The notes: a model not told the origin generated them from the sequence alone. Counted from the stretch's first letter, positions 32,789-43,495 are shown. The stretch: 64,000 nucleotides of DNA from Lelliottia wanjuensis (GCF_030238365.1 NZ_JASSOT010000069.1:1-64000); one strand, 5' to 3'. A program made the numbers and translations.

Positions 32789-33626
32789 AGGTGAAATCGG
32801 CGATGTAGCGATCGCCGCCGTCGGCAATCGCTTTCGACAGCTTCTTGTAATACCGCTCGACGCCGTAGGCTTCGATGTGCTGAATTTGCGCGCGAACCGG
32901 TGCACAGAACAGCGCGGCGTTTCCGGCCCCAACCCGTTTGCTGTTGGGCGGCAGCTCGGACGAAATCGCTTTAAACCAGGTGCGCACGGCGCTTTTCAGG
33001 GGGGCGGGTACTTTGGCGACTTCGTCGATGTCCGTCAGCACTTGCACCGTCGGAAACTGATTGGCCTCGACGGCTTTTTTCAAACGGGTAAAGAACTGGC
33101 TGAATAATTCGAAAGATCCCAAATCAGAAATCTTCTGTTTCGTGGAGCCGCGGGTTTGACGGGCCGCTTTCACGCCGGGTTTCCCGCGTTTCGGGCTCTC
33201 TTCGAGCTGCAGATCAAACAGCAGATTGCAGTGCTCGCGGCGTTTCTTCACATCAGAGAACATTTCGAGGAAGGTAGAGATAAACTGCGGGGTCATCAGA
33301 TCGTGAAGTTCGTGGTTCACCAGCCACTGAGAGCGCGCAAACGCGCCTGGTGTGATGAACCAGTCCGGCGTGTCGGTGAATCGCGTTGACTGACCTTTGC
33401 TGTCAAATTCGACGAACTCGGCCCCGTTCGCAAACGCGAAACGGCAGTTCTTCAGGCTGGTGATGGTCTGGTTCATTATCAGCGCATCTTTGATAAATCT
33501 CGCCACCACCGCACTCATCACAAAGGCGGTGTGTTTGTCATCGCGGATGACATACTTCAGATCTTCTACAGACTTCACGCCGGGTTCAAGATTATCGAAT
33601 TCTAAGAAAAGGTGATACATACCCAT
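32778..33626 (-). CDS. Hypothetical soluble protein
   Basis: A 282-residue protein. The ATG at 33626 has GGAAGT just upstream; a second ATG at 33620 is also possible. No signal or membrane segment. A Lys/Arg-rich linker (residues 140-165, SPKRGKPGVKAARQTRGSTK) splits two helical halves. It has no recognised family. Codon use looks like the host. It lies between an ABM-fold gene and an empty AT-rich stretch. Confidence 0.6.
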   Translation of the reverse strand: MGMYHLFLEFDNLEPGVKSVEDLKYVIRDDKHTAFVMSAVVARFIKDALIMNQTITSLKNCRFAFANGAEFVEFDSKGQSTRFTDTPDWFITPGAFARSQWLVNHELHDLMTPQFISTFLEMFSDVKKRREHCNLLFDLQLEESPKRGKPGVKAARQTRGSTKQKISDLGSFELFSQFFTRLKKAVEANQFPTVQVLTDIDEVAKVPAPLKSAVRTWFKAISSELPPNSKRVGAGNAALFCAPVRAQIQHIEAYGVERYYKKLSKAIADGGDRYIADFTFKL

Positions 33627-34301
33627 GACTTCCTGATAGCGCCAATCCGCAAAGAATAACACAGATTACTATCAGGGATGTGAGTTGCCAGCCTGCCCTT
33701 ATCAAAACGCCACACACTTCACACACACTACAATTAAAAACATAGCACACTAACAAACATAAACGAGGTCACTTTATATAAAAAACAGACACTACAAAAT
33801 CACTAAAATAAAACTTTCTCAGAATTTTATGCTGTTTTTTTACCTGCCATTTCGCCCGTTCTTTGCGGAGATGTTACATCCTTCGCCCCCGTCTTTCAGC
33901 GCACTGTCGGCGAAAAAAACGACGCCGTAATTTTGTCATGCATAGAAAAGCAGTAAATTGCATATGTAAACATTTAGCGCTGCCAGTGTGTTTAATGGCT
34001 CACACTTCTGTAATTCATTGAGCGGATTTATGATTACTTCGGAATACATCCATAAATGTGATATTCAGAAAATGGAAGCGTTTACACAGTATGCAAAAGC
34101 GGATGCGTAGTTTCCGCTATTTTGCCCACTTTCCATACTCAAGCCTTTCCCCTTTCAAATGAAAAGCAGCGCAAAAGGTGGGCAGATTTTTAACGGATTT
34201 AATACAAATTAAACCGCAGTTTTAGAAAGTTGACTTGTTTTCACTCTCCACGCATATTTCACAGCACGAATTAACAAGACAACGTTTGGAGGACTTGAGC
34301 A
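33627..34301. other. AT-rich gap with no clear gene
   Basis: About 670 bases of low GC. A 26-codon frame (34030-34110, MITSEYIHKCDIQKM...) with a weak AGCGG site is seen, but nothing supports it as real. A sigma-70 promoter (34230-34258) for the next gene lies at its right end. No repeat or RNA was recognised in the rest. Confidence 0.4.
34230..34258 (+). promoter_or_regulatory. Sigma-70 promoter for the small gene at 34302
   Basis: TTGACT, 17 bases, CATATT; the start would be about 34265, giving a 37-base leader with GGAGG ten bases from the ATG. Confidence 0.5.
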
Positions 34302-34511
34302 ATGCCAAGCCGAGATTACCCGGACAAGCGTGTAGCACGCGGCACCGCAAAGGATGCGGACTTAAAAATGTTAAGCGCCAGAATTCAGTCTGCGCTGGTC
34401 GAATACGTCCGGGCCACGGCGTATGAAACGCGGCTCAGCAAGCAGGAGATTGTCGCCGAAGCGCTGGAACTGCACAGAAGAAGTCGAATGACGCAAGCGG
34501 CCACCGAGTAA
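34302..34511 (+). CDS. Small ribbon-helix-helix-like protein
   Basis: A 69-residue basic protein. The C-terminal part (KMLSARIQSALVEYVRATAY, ETRLSKQEIVAEALELHRRS) resembles a ribbon-helix-helix domain, a strand followed by two helices. GGAGG lies ten bases upstream of the ATG. No antitoxin-toxin partner is next to it; pdxI is convergent. DNA binding is inferred. Confidence 0.55.
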   Translation: MPSRDYPDKRVARGTAKDADLKMLSARIQSALVEYVRATAYETRLSKQEIVAEALELHRRSRMTQAATE

Positions 34512-34535
34512 ACGCGTGGCCGTAAGACGGGCGCG

Positions 34536-35408
34536 TTATTCCGCCAGCGCGTTCAGCGAGGCGAGAGCCTCATCCGGCAACACCAGGTCGCCAGCCGCCA
34601 GGTTTTCATGCAGATGCGCCACCGACGAGGTGCCCGGGATCAGCAGAATATTCGGCGAGCGTTTCAGCAGCCACGCCAGCGCAACCTGCATCGGCGTGGC
34701 GCCCAGTGAATCGGCGACTGCCTGCAGACCGGATGATTGCAGCGGCGTGAATCCCCCCAACGGGAAGAACGGCACATAGGCAATCCCCTGCTCCGCCAGG
34801 TCGTCAATCAGCGCATCGTCGCTACGATTGACGATGTTATAGAGGTTTTGCACACAGACGATCGGCGTGATGCTCTGCGCCTGCGCAATTTGCGCGGCGG
34901 TCACATTGCTCAGACCGATATGTCGCACCAGCCCCTGACGCTGCAGTTCCACCAGCGTGGCTAATGGTTCTTCGATCGATCCCTCGGCAGGTCCGTGCGC
35001 GCTGAACATAATGCGCAGGTTCACCACATCCAGCACGTCCAGCTGTAAATTTCGCAGGTTATCGTGCACCGCCTGGGTGAGCTCCTGAGCCGAAAATGCC
35101 GGCAGCCAGGAGGCATCTTCCCCACGACGGGCGCCGATTTTGGTGACGATCGTCAGGTCGTCCCGGTACGGATGGAGCGCTTCCCGAATCAACTGGTTAG
35201 TCACATGCGGGCCGTAAAAATCACTGGTATCGATGTGATTTACCCCAGCGGCCACCGCTTCGCGCAGCACCGCCAGCGCCGCCTCTTTATCCTTCGGCGG
35301 ACCAAACACGCCTGGCCCCGCCAGCTGCATCGCCCCATAGCCGAGTCGGTTAACGGAATGCGTACCTAACATATAACTGCCACTTTTATCAATTCGGGTC
35401 ATATTCAT
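34536..35408 (-). CDS. pdxI: Pyridoxal reductase PdxI (YdbC)
   Basis: A 290-residue aldo-keto reductase very close to E. coli YdbC (SVNRLGYGAMQLAGPGVFGP near the start, VNHIDTSDFYGPHVTNQ, TIVTKIGARRGEDASWLPAF). The AKR Tyr is in DTSDFYGP and the catalytic Lys in VTKIGA. It reduces pyridoxal to pyridoxine with NADPH as part of vitamin B6 recycling. The extra 8 residues at the N-terminus compared with E. coli may reflect start choice. It lies far from its K-12 position. Confidence 0.9.
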   Translation of the reverse strand: MNMTRIDKSGSYMLGTHSVNRLGYGAMQLAGPGVFGPPKDKEAALAVLREAVAAGVNHIDTSDFYGPHVTNQLIREALHPYRDDLTIVTKIGARRGEDASWLPAFSAQELTQAVHDNLRNLQLDVLDVVNLRIMFSAHGPAEGSIEEPLATLVELQRQGLVRHIGLSNVTAAQIAQAQSITPIVCVQNLYNIVNRSDDALIDDLAEQGIAYVPFFPLGGFTPLQSSGLQAVADSLGATPMQVALAWLLKRSPNILLIPGTSSVAHLHENLAAGDLVLPDEALASLNALAE

Positions 35409-35501
35409 CAGCCTGTTGATTAAGCATTAGTAAAATTAAAGTTTAGCCCCACTACGTCGATAACAATGATGCAACTTCTGCACATCAAATGGGCTTCCGT
35501 C

Positions 35502-37160
35502 ATGCTGAAAAATCTGCACGTCATTACCGGGATTGTCTTTGCTCTCACTATATTCTGCCTGTTGCAAGTCGTCACGGGGGGATTGTTCTATTCCGCCGTC
35601 AGCAACGACCGTCATAATTTCCAGAACTCAGGCAGCCTCAATGCGCAGCAGGAGAGCCTGAGCGACAGCGTCAATACGCTGGTCAAAACCCGCGTCACGG
35701 TCACGCGCGTCGCCATTCGTTACCTTAAAAATCAGCGCGATCCGGCCTCTCTGGCGGCAATCAACAAGCTGCTCGGTAACGCGGGTGACTCTCTGACCAA
35801 AGCTGAAAACTACTATAGTGCCTGGCAGGCGATGCCGCCCGTGCAGGGCCAGAGTCAGGCATTGACCACCGAAATGCAAAAAGCGTACAGCCAGATGCAC
35901 GAGGTAATGCGCCTGTCGATTGAGTATCTGCGTGCCGATAACTATCAGGCGTATGGCGATCTCGACGCGCAGCAGGCGCAGGATGATATGGAGGCCGTCT
36001 ACACCCGCTGGCGCGCTGAAAATAACACCCTGCTGAAAGCCGCCGCCAAAGAGAACCAGAGCAGCTTTACCCATATGCAGTGGACGCTCGGCACCATTTT
36101 CCTGGTGGTGATTGCCGTGCTGATCGTGTTCTGGCAAGGGTTGCAGCACCTGCTGCTGAAGCCCCTGCGCAGCGTGATGAATCATATCCGCACCATCGCC
36201 AGCGGCGATCTGACGCAGACGATTTCCATCGACAGTCGCAATGAGATGGGTCAGCTGGCGGCGGGTCTGCATGAGATGCAAACCTCGCTGGTGACCACCG
36301 TCAGCGCGGTGCGCGGGAGTACCGATTCGATCTACACCGGCGCGGGCGAAATTGCGGCGGGCAGCAACGATCTCTCCGCCCGTACCGAGCAGCAGGCCTC
36401 TTCCCTGGAAGAGACGGCGGCCAGCATGGAAGAGCTGACCGCGACGGTGAAACAGAACTCCGATAATGCCCGTCAGGCGACGCTGCTGGCGAAAAATGCC
36501 TCGGAAACCGCCGATCGCGGCGGACGCGTGGTGAATAACGTCATCCGCACCATGACCGAAATTGCCGACAGCTCTCAGCAAATTGCCCACATCACCAGCG
36601 TGATCGACAGCATCGCCTTCCAGACCAACATTCTGGCGCTGAACGCCGCCGTCGAAGCCGCGCGAGCGGGTGAACAAGGTCGTGGATTTGCCGTGGTCGC
36701 CGGGGAAGTGCGTACCCTGGCCAGCCGCAGTGCGCAGGCGGCAAAAGAGATCAAAGCACTGATCGAAAACTCCGTCAGCCGGGTCAATACCGGCTCCGGA
36801 CAGGTCAGCGAAGCCGGGGAAACCATGAAAGAGATCGTCGCCGCCGTCACCCGCGTGACCGATATTATGGGGGAGATCGCCTCGGCGTCGGATGAGCAGA
36901 GCCGCGGTATTGAGCAGGTGAGCCTGGCGGTTTCGCAGATGGATAGCGTAACGCAGCAGAACGCCGCGCTGGTGCAGGAATCCGCCACGGCGGCCGCTGC
37001 GCTGGAGGATCAGGCGGAGCAGCTGCGCCAGGCCGTCGCCGCCTTCCGTCTGAATGTACAGACGCAAACCGCCGCACCCCGCGCGCCAAACCTGAAAACA
37101 CCGCAGGTGTTGCGCCCGGCCACAGCGTCCGCCGGAGACGGAAACTGGGAAACGTTCTGA
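35502..37160 (+). CDS. Methyl-accepting chemotaxis protein
   Basis: A 552-residue chemoreceptor starting MLKNLHVITGIVFALTIFCL (the start matches Tsr/Tar). Transmembrane helices at about 10-30 and 195-215 flank a periplasmic four-helix bundle. HAMP follows (LLKPLRSVMNHIRTIASGDL) and the signalling hairpin tip has DSIAFQTNILALNAAVEAARAG. The C-terminus is NWETF, the CheR/CheB docking pentapeptide. Ligand unknown. It lies next to smrA, where K-12 has other genes. Confidence 0.93.
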   Translation: MLKNLHVITGIVFALTIFCLLQVVTGGLFYSAVSNDRHNFQNSGSLNAQQESLSDSVNTLVKTRVTVTRVAIRYLKNQRDPASLAAINKLLGNAGDSLTKAENYYSAWQAMPPVQGQSQALTTEMQKAYSQMHEVMRLSIEYLRADNYQAYGDLDAQQAQDDMEAVYTRWRAENNTLLKAAAKENQSSFTHMQWTLGTIFLVVIAVLIVFWQGLQHLLLKPLRSVMNHIRTIASGDLTQTISIDSRNEMGQLAAGLHEMQTSLVTTVSAVRGSTDSIYTGAGEIAAGSNDLSARTEQQASSLEETAASMEELTATVKQNSDNARQATLLAKNASETADRGGRVVNNVIRTMTEIADSSQQIAHITSVIDSIAFQTNILALNAAVEAARAGEQGRGFAVVAGEVRTLASRSAQAAKEIKALIENSVSRVNTGSGQVSEAGETMKEIVAAVTRVTDIMGEIASASDEQSRGIEQVSLAVSQMDSVTQQNAALVQESATAAAALEDQAEQLRQAVAAFRLNVQTQTAAPRAPNLKTPQVLRPATASAGDGNWETF

Positions 37161-37163
37161 CCG

Positions 37164-37727
37164 TTAGCGGCTGCGCTTGGCGTGCCGCTCCCGGTTTTCC
37201 AGCTTAGCTTCACCCGATTTTTGTAGCGCAACATAGCACGCCCCGCTGCCGCCATGATGGGGCAGCGCCACGCAGACGGCCTGCACGGCGTCGAACTCGG
37301 TCAGCCAGCGCGCCAGGTAGCTGCGCACAATGTTGGCGTGCGAGTTATCTTCCCGGCCTTTGCCGTGGATGATGATCAGGTTGCGCAGGCTGTCCTGCTG
37401 AGCCTGCTGAATAAAGGCAAACAGCATCTGGCGGCACTGCTCGACCGGCTGGCGCAGTAAGTTCAGGCTGGCCTGACGCGGATATTTACCGGTGCGTAAT
37501 TTATCCATCACGCCCTGCTGAACGCCTTCGCGCTGAAAAGTGAGCGGTTCGGCAAGCGGCAGAACATCAAGGAAGCCGAGCGTGAGAAAGTTATCGAGCT
37601 GCGTGGTGTCGATACTCTGGCGGGTACGCTGATTGCGACTCGGCTGCCAGGTGATATCGGTGCAGCGTTTCAGGGGCTGGACATCTTCCATGGCGTCAAG
37701 AAAAAGGGATTTGTCGTCAGGTTTCAT
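37164..37727 (-). CDS. smrA: Smr-domain endonuclease SmrA (YdaL)
   Basis: A 187-residue protein with the Smr domain at the C-terminus (LRNLIIIHGKGREDNSHANI and ALPHHGGSGACYVAL). The match to E. coli SmrA is close end to end (start MKPDDKSLFLDAMEDVQPLK). Known as a DNA nicking/endonuclease-like protein. Located beside mcaS and abgR as in E. coli; the chemoreceptor gene is convergent and three bases away. Confidence 0.93.
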   Translation of the reverse strand: MKPDDKSLFLDAMEDVQPLKRCTDITWQPSRNQRTRQSIDTTQLDNFLTLGFLDVLPLAEPLTFQREGVQQGVMDKLRTGKYPRQASLNLLRQPVEQCRQMLFAFIQQAQQDSLRNLIIIHGKGREDNSHANIVRSYLARWLTEFDAVQAVCVALPHHGGSGACYVALQKSGEAKLENRERHAKRSR

Positions 37728-37920
37728 GGTGCTCCTCCAGCGGCATCTGAAGGCGTACTCTACCCGCGCCAGAGGGGTGTTTCAATATCCATGGGCGACG
37801 GAGAAAAAATAATCACGCAGTGAAAGATATTAATTTGGCTAATAGATAACAATGAAGCTGCCTTAAAATAAATTTAATCAATCATTAACTGTATAATTTA
37901 AGTTAAAAATAAGTGAAATC

Positions 37921-37936
37921 AGGCACTCCGATCACT
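37921..37936 (+). promoter_or_regulatory. Candidate CRP site of mcaS
   Basis: AGGCA-CTCCGA-TCACT has one good half (TCACT). Its centre is about 42 bases before the predicted mcaS start at 37971, where a class II CRP site would sit. McaS in E. coli depends on CRP. Confidence 0.45.
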
Positions 37937-37970
37937 TTATTTTTAGGCGAAAGCTGTTATAACTAAATAA

Positions 37971-38066
37971 ACCTGCAGAACGGACAAATAAAGCGGGAGT
38001 TGGCAAAAGGACGCACTGCTGTGTGTACTGTAGGGTCTGTCCGATGTCGGCAGGCTCTATTTTTTT
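37971..38066 (+). ncRNA. mcaS: McaS small RNA
   Basis: A 96-base RNA with promoter TATAAC at 37958-37963 and start ACCTGCAGAACGG. The centre GCACTGCTGTGTGTACTG is shared with E. coli McaS, and the end is a nine-base stem TAGGGTCTG/CAGGCTCTA then TTTTTTT. Position between smrA and abgR is the same as in E. coli, where McaS is Hfq- and CsrA-linked and acts on csgD, flhD and pgaA. The 5' third differs from E. coli. Confidence 0.88.
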
Positions 38067-38985
38067 ATTTCCCTTCGTTAAGCAATATTCCGCGGGCCTG
38101 TCTTCTGAACTGAGTTATTAATGACGCGGTTAATGGAGTTTGTCGGGAATCACGTCTCTGGATTAAATAATAAGCGGCTTTGGGTAAGATCTCTTCGACC
38201 GGCAACATCACCAGACGGTGCGCCAGGAGCGGATCGCAGCCCAGTTCCTGCGGTAAAATGCTCAGAAAATCACTCTGCGCCACCAGGCTAATACAGGATG
38301 AGAATGTTTCGCAAACAACGCCAATTTGCGGTAATTGTGAGCGATAACGAAATATATCCTCCAGCTGTTTATAATAACTCCCGCGCGGCGTAGGCATCGT
38401 CCAGTTATAATTCATAAGCTCACTAATTGATTTTGCACCGATGGCCGGATGACCTTGCCGACAAAATATTGCGAAGGGTTTTTCGAACAGTTTTTCAAAG
38501 GTAAATTCGTGATCGTAGGGTCCCTGATAATAGGTATTGATGGTGAAATCCAGCTCTCCCTGGCGTAATTCATTGATCATCGATACCAGCTGCCCTTCCA
38601 TAATTCGCACTTTCACCTGCGGGTGCTGCTCGTGAAAACGGGTGATCACCGCGGGCATTAAGGTGCGCGCGACGCTGGCCCCCATCCCGATATTGATCTG
38701 CCCGCCCTGCAGCCCCTGCCGCTGGCGAATGTCGTCCTGCGCGGCACGCAGCTCTTCGAGGATCAGGTTGGCGTGCTGATAGAAACTCTCTCCGCACTCC
38801 GTCAGCGCCACGCCTTTACTGCGTCGCACAAACAGCTGCGCGGCCATGCCCTCTTCGAGTTCTTTAATGGATTTGGTCAATGCCGGTTGCGACAGATTCA
38901 TCGCCCGGCTGGCACCGCGAATACTGCCCTGACGCGCCACTTCAACGAACGCGCGGATCTGATGAAATTTAACCTGAAATGACAT
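38065..38985 (-). CDS. abgR: LysR-type regulator AbgR
   Basis: A 306-residue LysR protein. The N-terminal helix-turn-helix (FVEVARQGSIRGASRAMNLS) is close to E. coli AbgR, as is the IMEGQLVSMINELRQGELDF region in the effector domain. It is divergent from abgABT, which it controls. Its 3' end touches the mcaS terminator on the other strand. Confidence 0.9.
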   Translation of the reverse strand: MSFQVKFHQIRAFVEVARQGSIRGASRAMNLSQPALTKSIKELEEGMAAQLFVRRSKGVALTECGESFYQHANLILEELRAAQDDIRQRQGLQGGQINIGMGASVARTLMPAVITRFHEQHPQVKVRIMEGQLVSMINELRQGELDFTINTYYQGPYDHEFTFEKLFEKPFAIFCRQGHPAIGAKSISELMNYNWTMPTPRGSYYKQLEDIFRYRSQLPQIGVVCETFSSCISLVAQSDFLSILPQELGCDPLLAHRLVMLPVEEILPKAAYYLIQRRDSRQTPLTASLITQFRRQARGILLNEGK

Positions 38986-39096
38986 AGTTCGACCGATAAC
39001 CGTTGTTTATCAGAGTAAAGAAATTGTCATCTACTTTAATGGAAATGGATGTGCGAGGGTAATTCCTGAACGGTTAAAACTGTGAAAAATTGGTTA

Positions 39097-39117
39097 GTGA
39101 TAAGTAAAAACTATCAC
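39097..39117. promoter_or_regulatory. Candidate AbgR operator
   Basis: GTGATA-N9-TATCAC is a perfect LysR-type inverted repeat 44 bases upstream of the abgA ATG. A related imperfect repeat GATAA/TTATC lies at 38995-39011 next to the abgR start. Confidence 0.5.
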
Positions 39118-39160
39118 AGCGTGAAGCAGTTCACATATTTTAATGATGACAGGAACAGAG

Positions 39161-40471
39161 ATGGATTCACTGACACAATCCCTTGAAAAATTAATGTCTC
39201 AGCTGATCGCCTGGCGGCGTGATTTTCACCAGTATGCCGAATCTGGCTGGGTGGAGTTTCGCACCGCGGCAAAGGTCGCGGAGATCCTCGATAACTTAGG
39301 CTACGAGCTGGCGATGGGCCGCGACGTGGTCGACGCCGACAGCCGTATGGGCCTGCCCGACGCCGACACTCTGGCTGCAGAATATGCCCGCGCGCGCCAG
39401 CAGGGTGCGCCGGAAAAATGGCTCAGTGCCTTTGAAGGCGGATTTACCGGCCTTGTCGCCACGCTGAACACCGGCCGCCCCGGCCCGACGCTCGCCTTTC
39501 GGGTGGACATGGACGCACTGGATCTCAGCGAAGCCCTCGACGAGAGTCACCGCCCGTTCCGCGACGGTTTTGCCTCCTGTAATCCCGGGATGATGCACGC
39601 CTGCGGTCACGACGGACACACAACCATCGGCCTCGGGCTGGCGCATCTGCTGAAGCAGAACGAATCCCGCCTGAACGGCACCATCAAACTCATCTTCCAG
39701 CCGGCGGAAGAAGGCACCCGCGGCGCACGGGCGATGGTCGCCGCCGGTGCGCTGGACGGCGTCGATTACTTCACCGCGATCCACATCGGCACCGGCGTTC
39801 CGGCCGGGACCGTCATCTGCGGCAGCGATAACTTTATGGCGACCACCAAATTTGACGTGCGCTTTACCGGCGTCGCCGCCCACGCTGGAGGTAAACCGGA
39901 AGACGGACGCAACGCCCTGCTCGCCGCCGCGCAAGCCGCCCTGGCCCTGCACAGCATTGCCCCCCACAGCGAAGGCGCGTCACGCGTTAACGTCGGCGTG
40001 ATGCAGGCGGGCAGCGGGCGCAACGTGGTTCCGGCCAGTGCGCTGTTAAAAGTTGAAACGCGCGGCGAAAGCGAAGCCATTAATCAGTATGTGTTTGAGC
40101 GCGCACAGGGCGTGATTGACGGCGCGGCGGCGCTGTACGGAGTGAAAGCCGAAGTGCGTCTGATGGGGGCTGCAACCTCAGGTACCCCTTCTCCGGCCTG
40201 GGTGAATTACCTTCGCGAGCAGGCAAGCCAGGTGGCGGCGGTCCATCAGGCCATCGACAAGGTGAAAGCTCCGGCAGGTTCAGAAGATGCCACCCTGATG
40301 ATGGCCCGCGTACAGCAAAACGGCGGTCTGGCTTCGTACATGGTGTTTGGGACTGATTTAAGCGCCGGGCATCACAATGAGAAGTTTGATTTTGACGAGC
40401 AGATCATGGGCGTGGCGATTGAAACGCTGGCCCGTACTGCGATCAATTTTCCCTGGACGCGAGGTGTGTAA
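39161..40471 (+). CDS. abgA: p-Aminobenzoyl-glutamate hydrolase subunit A
   Basis: A 436-residue M20-type peptidase from the ATG at 39161 ([27 protein letters not shown]), the same length as E. coli AbgA. Metal-binding features are [13 protein letters not shown] and the [12 protein letters not shown] acidic pair. AbgA and AbgB form the hydrolase that splits p-aminobenzoyl-glutamate, a folate breakdown product. It overlaps abgB by one base (TAATG). Confidence 0.95.
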   Translation: MDSLTQSLEKLMSQLIAWRRDFHQYAESGWVEFRTAAKVAEILDNLGYELAMGRDVVDADSRMGLPDADTLAAEYARARQQGAPEKWLSAFEGGFTGLVATLNTGRPGPTLAFRVDMDALDLSEALDESHRPFRDGFASCNPGMMHACGHDGHTTIGLGLAHLLKQNESRLNGTIKLIFQPAEEGTRGARAMVAAGALDGVDYFTAIHIGTGVPAGTVICGSDNFMATTKFDVRFTGVAAHAGGKPEDGRNALLAAAQAALALHSIAPHSEGASRVNVGVMQAGSGRNVVPASALLKVETRGESEAINQYVFERAQGVIDGAAALYGVKAEVRLMGAATSGTPSPAWVNYLREQASQVAAVHQAIDKVKAPAGSEDATLMMARVQQNGGLASYMVFGTDLSAGHHNEKFDFDEQIMGVAIETLARTAINFPWTRGV

Positions 40472-41916
40472 TGCAGGAGATCTACCCTTTTATTGACGAT
40501 GCCATCGAAACCCGATGTCAGACCTTTACCGATATTGCCGATGACATTTGGGATCATCCGGAAACACGCTTTGAGGAGTTCTGGTCCTCCGACCGTCTGG
40601 CCAACGCGCTGGAGGCGGAAGGTTTTACCCTGACCCGTGAGGCTGGCGGCATTCCCAATGCCTTTATCGCCAGCTTCGGCAGCGGGAAACCTGTCGTCGC
40701 CCTGTTAGGCGAATTTGACGCGCTGGCGGGCCTGAGCCAGTCGGCGCACTGCGCCACCCCACAGTCGGACACGCCGGGCGCGAACGGCCACGGCTGCGGA
40801 CATAACCTGCTCGGCACCGCCGCGCTGGCGGGCGCGGTGGCGGTCAAAAGCTGGCTGGAACAGCACGGTGGCAGCGGAACGGTACGTTTCTACGGCTGCC
40901 CCGGCGAAGAAGGCGGCTCCGGGAAAACCTTTATGGTGCGCGAAGGGCTGTTCGACGACGTCGATGCCGCCGTAACCTGGCACCCGGAGGCTTTCGCCGG
41001 AATGTTTAACGTCAGCACCCTGGCGAATATCCAGGCCTCATGGCACTTTCAGGGGATCGCCGCCCATGCCGCGAATTCCCCTCATCTCGGGCGAAGCGCG
41101 CTGGATGCCGTCACCCTGATGACTACCGGCACCAATTTCCTCAATGAGCACATCATCGAAAAAGCCCGCGTCCATTACGCCATCACCAACGCCGGCGGGA
41201 TTTCGCCGAACGTGGTGCAGGCGCAGGCCGAGGTGCTGTATCTGATCCGCGCCCCGGAGATGGCCGATGCGCAGCAGATCTACGAGCGCATTGAGAAAAT
41301 CGCACAAGGCGCGGCGCTGATGACCGAAACCACCGTCGAGTGCCGTTTCGATAAAGCCTGCTCGAGCTATCTGCCGAACCGCACGCTCGAAGCCGCGATG
41401 TACAGCGCCTTACAGCATTACGGCACGCCAGAGTGGACGGACGAAGAGCGCACGTTTGCCGGGGAGATCCGCAAAACCCTGACGGCTAACGATCTGCAAA
41501 ACAGCCTGAAAAATATCGCCGCCACGGGCGGAGAGGAAGGCAAAGCTTTTGCCCGCAGAAATCGCGAGACGCTTCTGGTGGAGGAAGTGGCCCCGTACGC
41601 CATCACCGATAACGTGCTGGCCGGTTCCACCGACGTGGGTGATGTGAGCTGGAAAATGCCGGTCGCGCAATGCTTCACCCCCTGCTTTACCGTCGGCACG
41701 CCGCTGCATACCTGGCAACTGGTGGCTCAGGGCCGCACGTCTATCGCCCATAAAGGGATGCTGCTGGCCGGAAAAGTGATGGGCGCGACGGCGCTGAACC
41801 TGCTGCAGGATGCGTCACTTCTGCAGGCCTGCCGGGATGAGTTTGAACAACAGATCGCAGAACGACCGTACGAGTGTCCGATACCGCATAACGTGACACC
41901 GTCACCATTAAAATAA
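40471..41916 (+). CDS. abgB: p-Aminobenzoyl-glutamate hydrolase subunit B
   Basis: A 481-residue M20 peptidase, partner of AbgA. Metal site features include [16 protein letters not shown] and [13 protein letters not shown]. Length matches E. coli AbgB. Read directly from the abgA stop. Confidence 0.95.
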   Translation: MQEIYPFIDDAIETRCQTFTDIADDIWDHPETRFEEFWSSDRLANALEAEGFTLTREAGGIPNAFIASFGSGKPVVALLGEFDALAGLSQSAHCATPQSDTPGANGHGCGHNLLGTAALAGAVAVKSWLEQHGGSGTVRFYGCPGEEGGSGKTFMVREGLFDDVDAAVTWHPEAFAGMFNVSTLANIQASWHFQGIAAHAANSPHLGRSALDAVTLMTTGTNFLNEHIIEKARVHYAITNAGGISPNVVQAQAEVLYLIRAPEMADAQQIYERIEKIAQGAALMTETTVECRFDKACSSYLPNRTLEAAMYSALQHYGTPEWTDEERTFAGEIRKTLTANDLQNSLKNIAATGGEEGKAFARRNRETLLVEEVAPYAITDNVLAGSTDVGDVSWKMPVAQCFTPCFTVGTPLHTWQLVAQGRTSIAHKGMLLAGKVMGATALNLLQDASLLQACRDEFEQQIAERPYECPIPHNVTPSPLK

Positions 41917-41968
41917 TAAAACACGCAAACACAATAACATAACAACACAACAGTCCCGAGGAACGCCC

Positions 41969-43495
41969 ATGAGTATGTCTTCCATACCTTCGCATTCCCC
42001 ATCCGGTAAGGTCTATGGCTGGGTTGAGAGGATCGGCAACAAAGTGCCGCACCCTTTCCTGCTTTTTATCTATTTGATTGTGATCCTGATGATCGCCACC
42101 GCCGTGCTGTCCGCTTTTGACGTCTCCGTGCGCAGCCCGGCGGACGGCAGCATGGTGGCGGTGAAAAACCTGCTCAGCGTGGAAGGTCTGCACTGGTTTT
42201 TGCCGAATGTGATTAAAAACTTCAGCGGCTTTGCGCCGCTCGGGGCAATTCTGGCGCTGGTGCTGGGCGCGGGTCTGGCGGAACGCGTCGGGCTGTTGCC
42301 TGCCCTGATGGTCAAAATGGCGTCGGTGGTGAACGCCCGTTACGCCAGCTACATGGTGCTGTTTATCGCCTTTTTCAGCCACATCTCCTCTGATGCGGCG
42401 CTGGTGATCATGCCGCCGATGGGGGCGCTGATTTTCCTCGCCGTCGGGCGGCACCCGATCGCGGGCCTGCTGGCCGCTATCGCCGGGGTCGGGTGTGGAT
42501 TTACAGCTAACCTGCTGATCGTCACCACCGACGTGCTGCTCTCCGGCATCAGCACCGAAGCGGCGAAAACCATCGATACGGCCATGCACGTCAGCGTGAT
42601 CGACAACTGGTACTTTATGGCAAGCTCGGTGATTGTGCTGACCATCGTCGGCGGCCTGATCACCGATAAAATCGTCGAGCCGCGGCTGGGCACCTGGGAA
42701 GGCAGTCGCGATGAAAAACTGGAGTCGCTCAGCCAGGCGCAGCGCCACGGCCTGCGCGTAGCGGGCGTGGTCTCTCTGCTGTTTATCGCGGCCATTGCCC
42801 TGATGGTGGTTCCGGAAAACGGCGTGCTGCGCGATCCGGTGAAACACACGGTCCTGCCGTCGCCGTTCATTCAGGGCATCGTCCCGCTGATTATCCTGTT
42901 CTTCTTTATTGTCTCCCTCGCCTACGGCATCGCCACCGGCAAAATCCGCCGTCAGGGCGATCTGCCGCAACTGATGATCGAGCCAATGAAAGAGATGGCC
43001 GGATTTATCGTGATGGTGTTCCCGCTGGCGCAGTTCGTGGCGATGTTTAACTGGAGCAACATGGGCAAGTTCATGGCCGTCGGCCTGACCGATGCCCTGG
43101 AATCTGCCGGGCTGAGCGGCGTGCCGGCGTTTGTCGGCCTGGCGCTGCTCTCGTCTCTGCTTTGCATGTTTATCGCCAGCGGGTCGGCCATCTGGTCGAT
43201 TCTGGCGCCGATCTTTGTGCCGATGTTTATGCTGCTCGGTTTTCATCCGGCGTTCGCGCAGATCCTGTTCCGCGTGGCGGATTCCTCGGTGATCCCGCTG
43301 GCGCCCGTATCGCCCTTTGTTCCGCTGTTCTTAGGCTTCCTGCAACGCTACAAGCCCGAGGCGAAACTGGGTACCTACTATTCGCTGGTGCTGCCGTATC
43401 CGCTTATCTTTTTAGGGGTATGGCTGGTGATGTTGGTCGCGTGGTATCTTGTCGGTCTGCCAATTGGACCGGGGATTTACCCACGGCTGAATTAA
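41969..43495 (+). CDS. abgT: p-Aminobenzoyl-glutamate transporter AbgT
   Basis: A 508-residue membrane protein with about a dozen helices, same family and length as E. coli AbgT (start [39 protein letters not shown]). It brings the substrate of AbgAB into the cell. It lies 52 bases after abgB and 10 bases before ogt, so the four genes form one operon. Confidence 0.95.
   Translation: MSMSSIPSHSPSGKVYGWVERIGNKVPHPFLLFIYLIVILMIATAVLSAFDVSVRSPADGSMVAVKNLLSVEGLHWFLPNVIKNFSGFAPLGAILALVLGAGLAERVGLLPALMVKMASVVNARYASYMVLFIAFFSHISSDAALVIMPPMGALIFLAVGRHPIAGLLAAIAGVGCGFTANLLIVTTDVLLSGISTEAAKTIDTAMHVSVIDNWYFMASSVIVLTIVGGLITDKIVEPRLGTWEGSRDEKLESLSQAQRHGLRVAGVVSLLFIAAIALMVVPENGVLRDPVKHTVLPSPFIQGIVPLIILFFFIVSLAYGIATGKIRRQGDLPQLMIEPMKEMAGFIVMVFPLAQFVAMFNWSNMGKFMAVGLTDALESAGLSGVPAFVGLALLSSLLCMFIASGSAIWSILAPIFVPMFMLLGFHPAFAQILFRVADSSVIPLAPVSPFVPLFLGFLQRYKPEAKLGTYYSLVLPYPLIFLGVWLVMLVAWYLVGLPIGPGIYPRLN

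Noticed and set aside
34030-34110. A 26-codon gene in the AT-rich gap
   Set aside because: The ribosome site is weak, and there is no family or promoter to support it.
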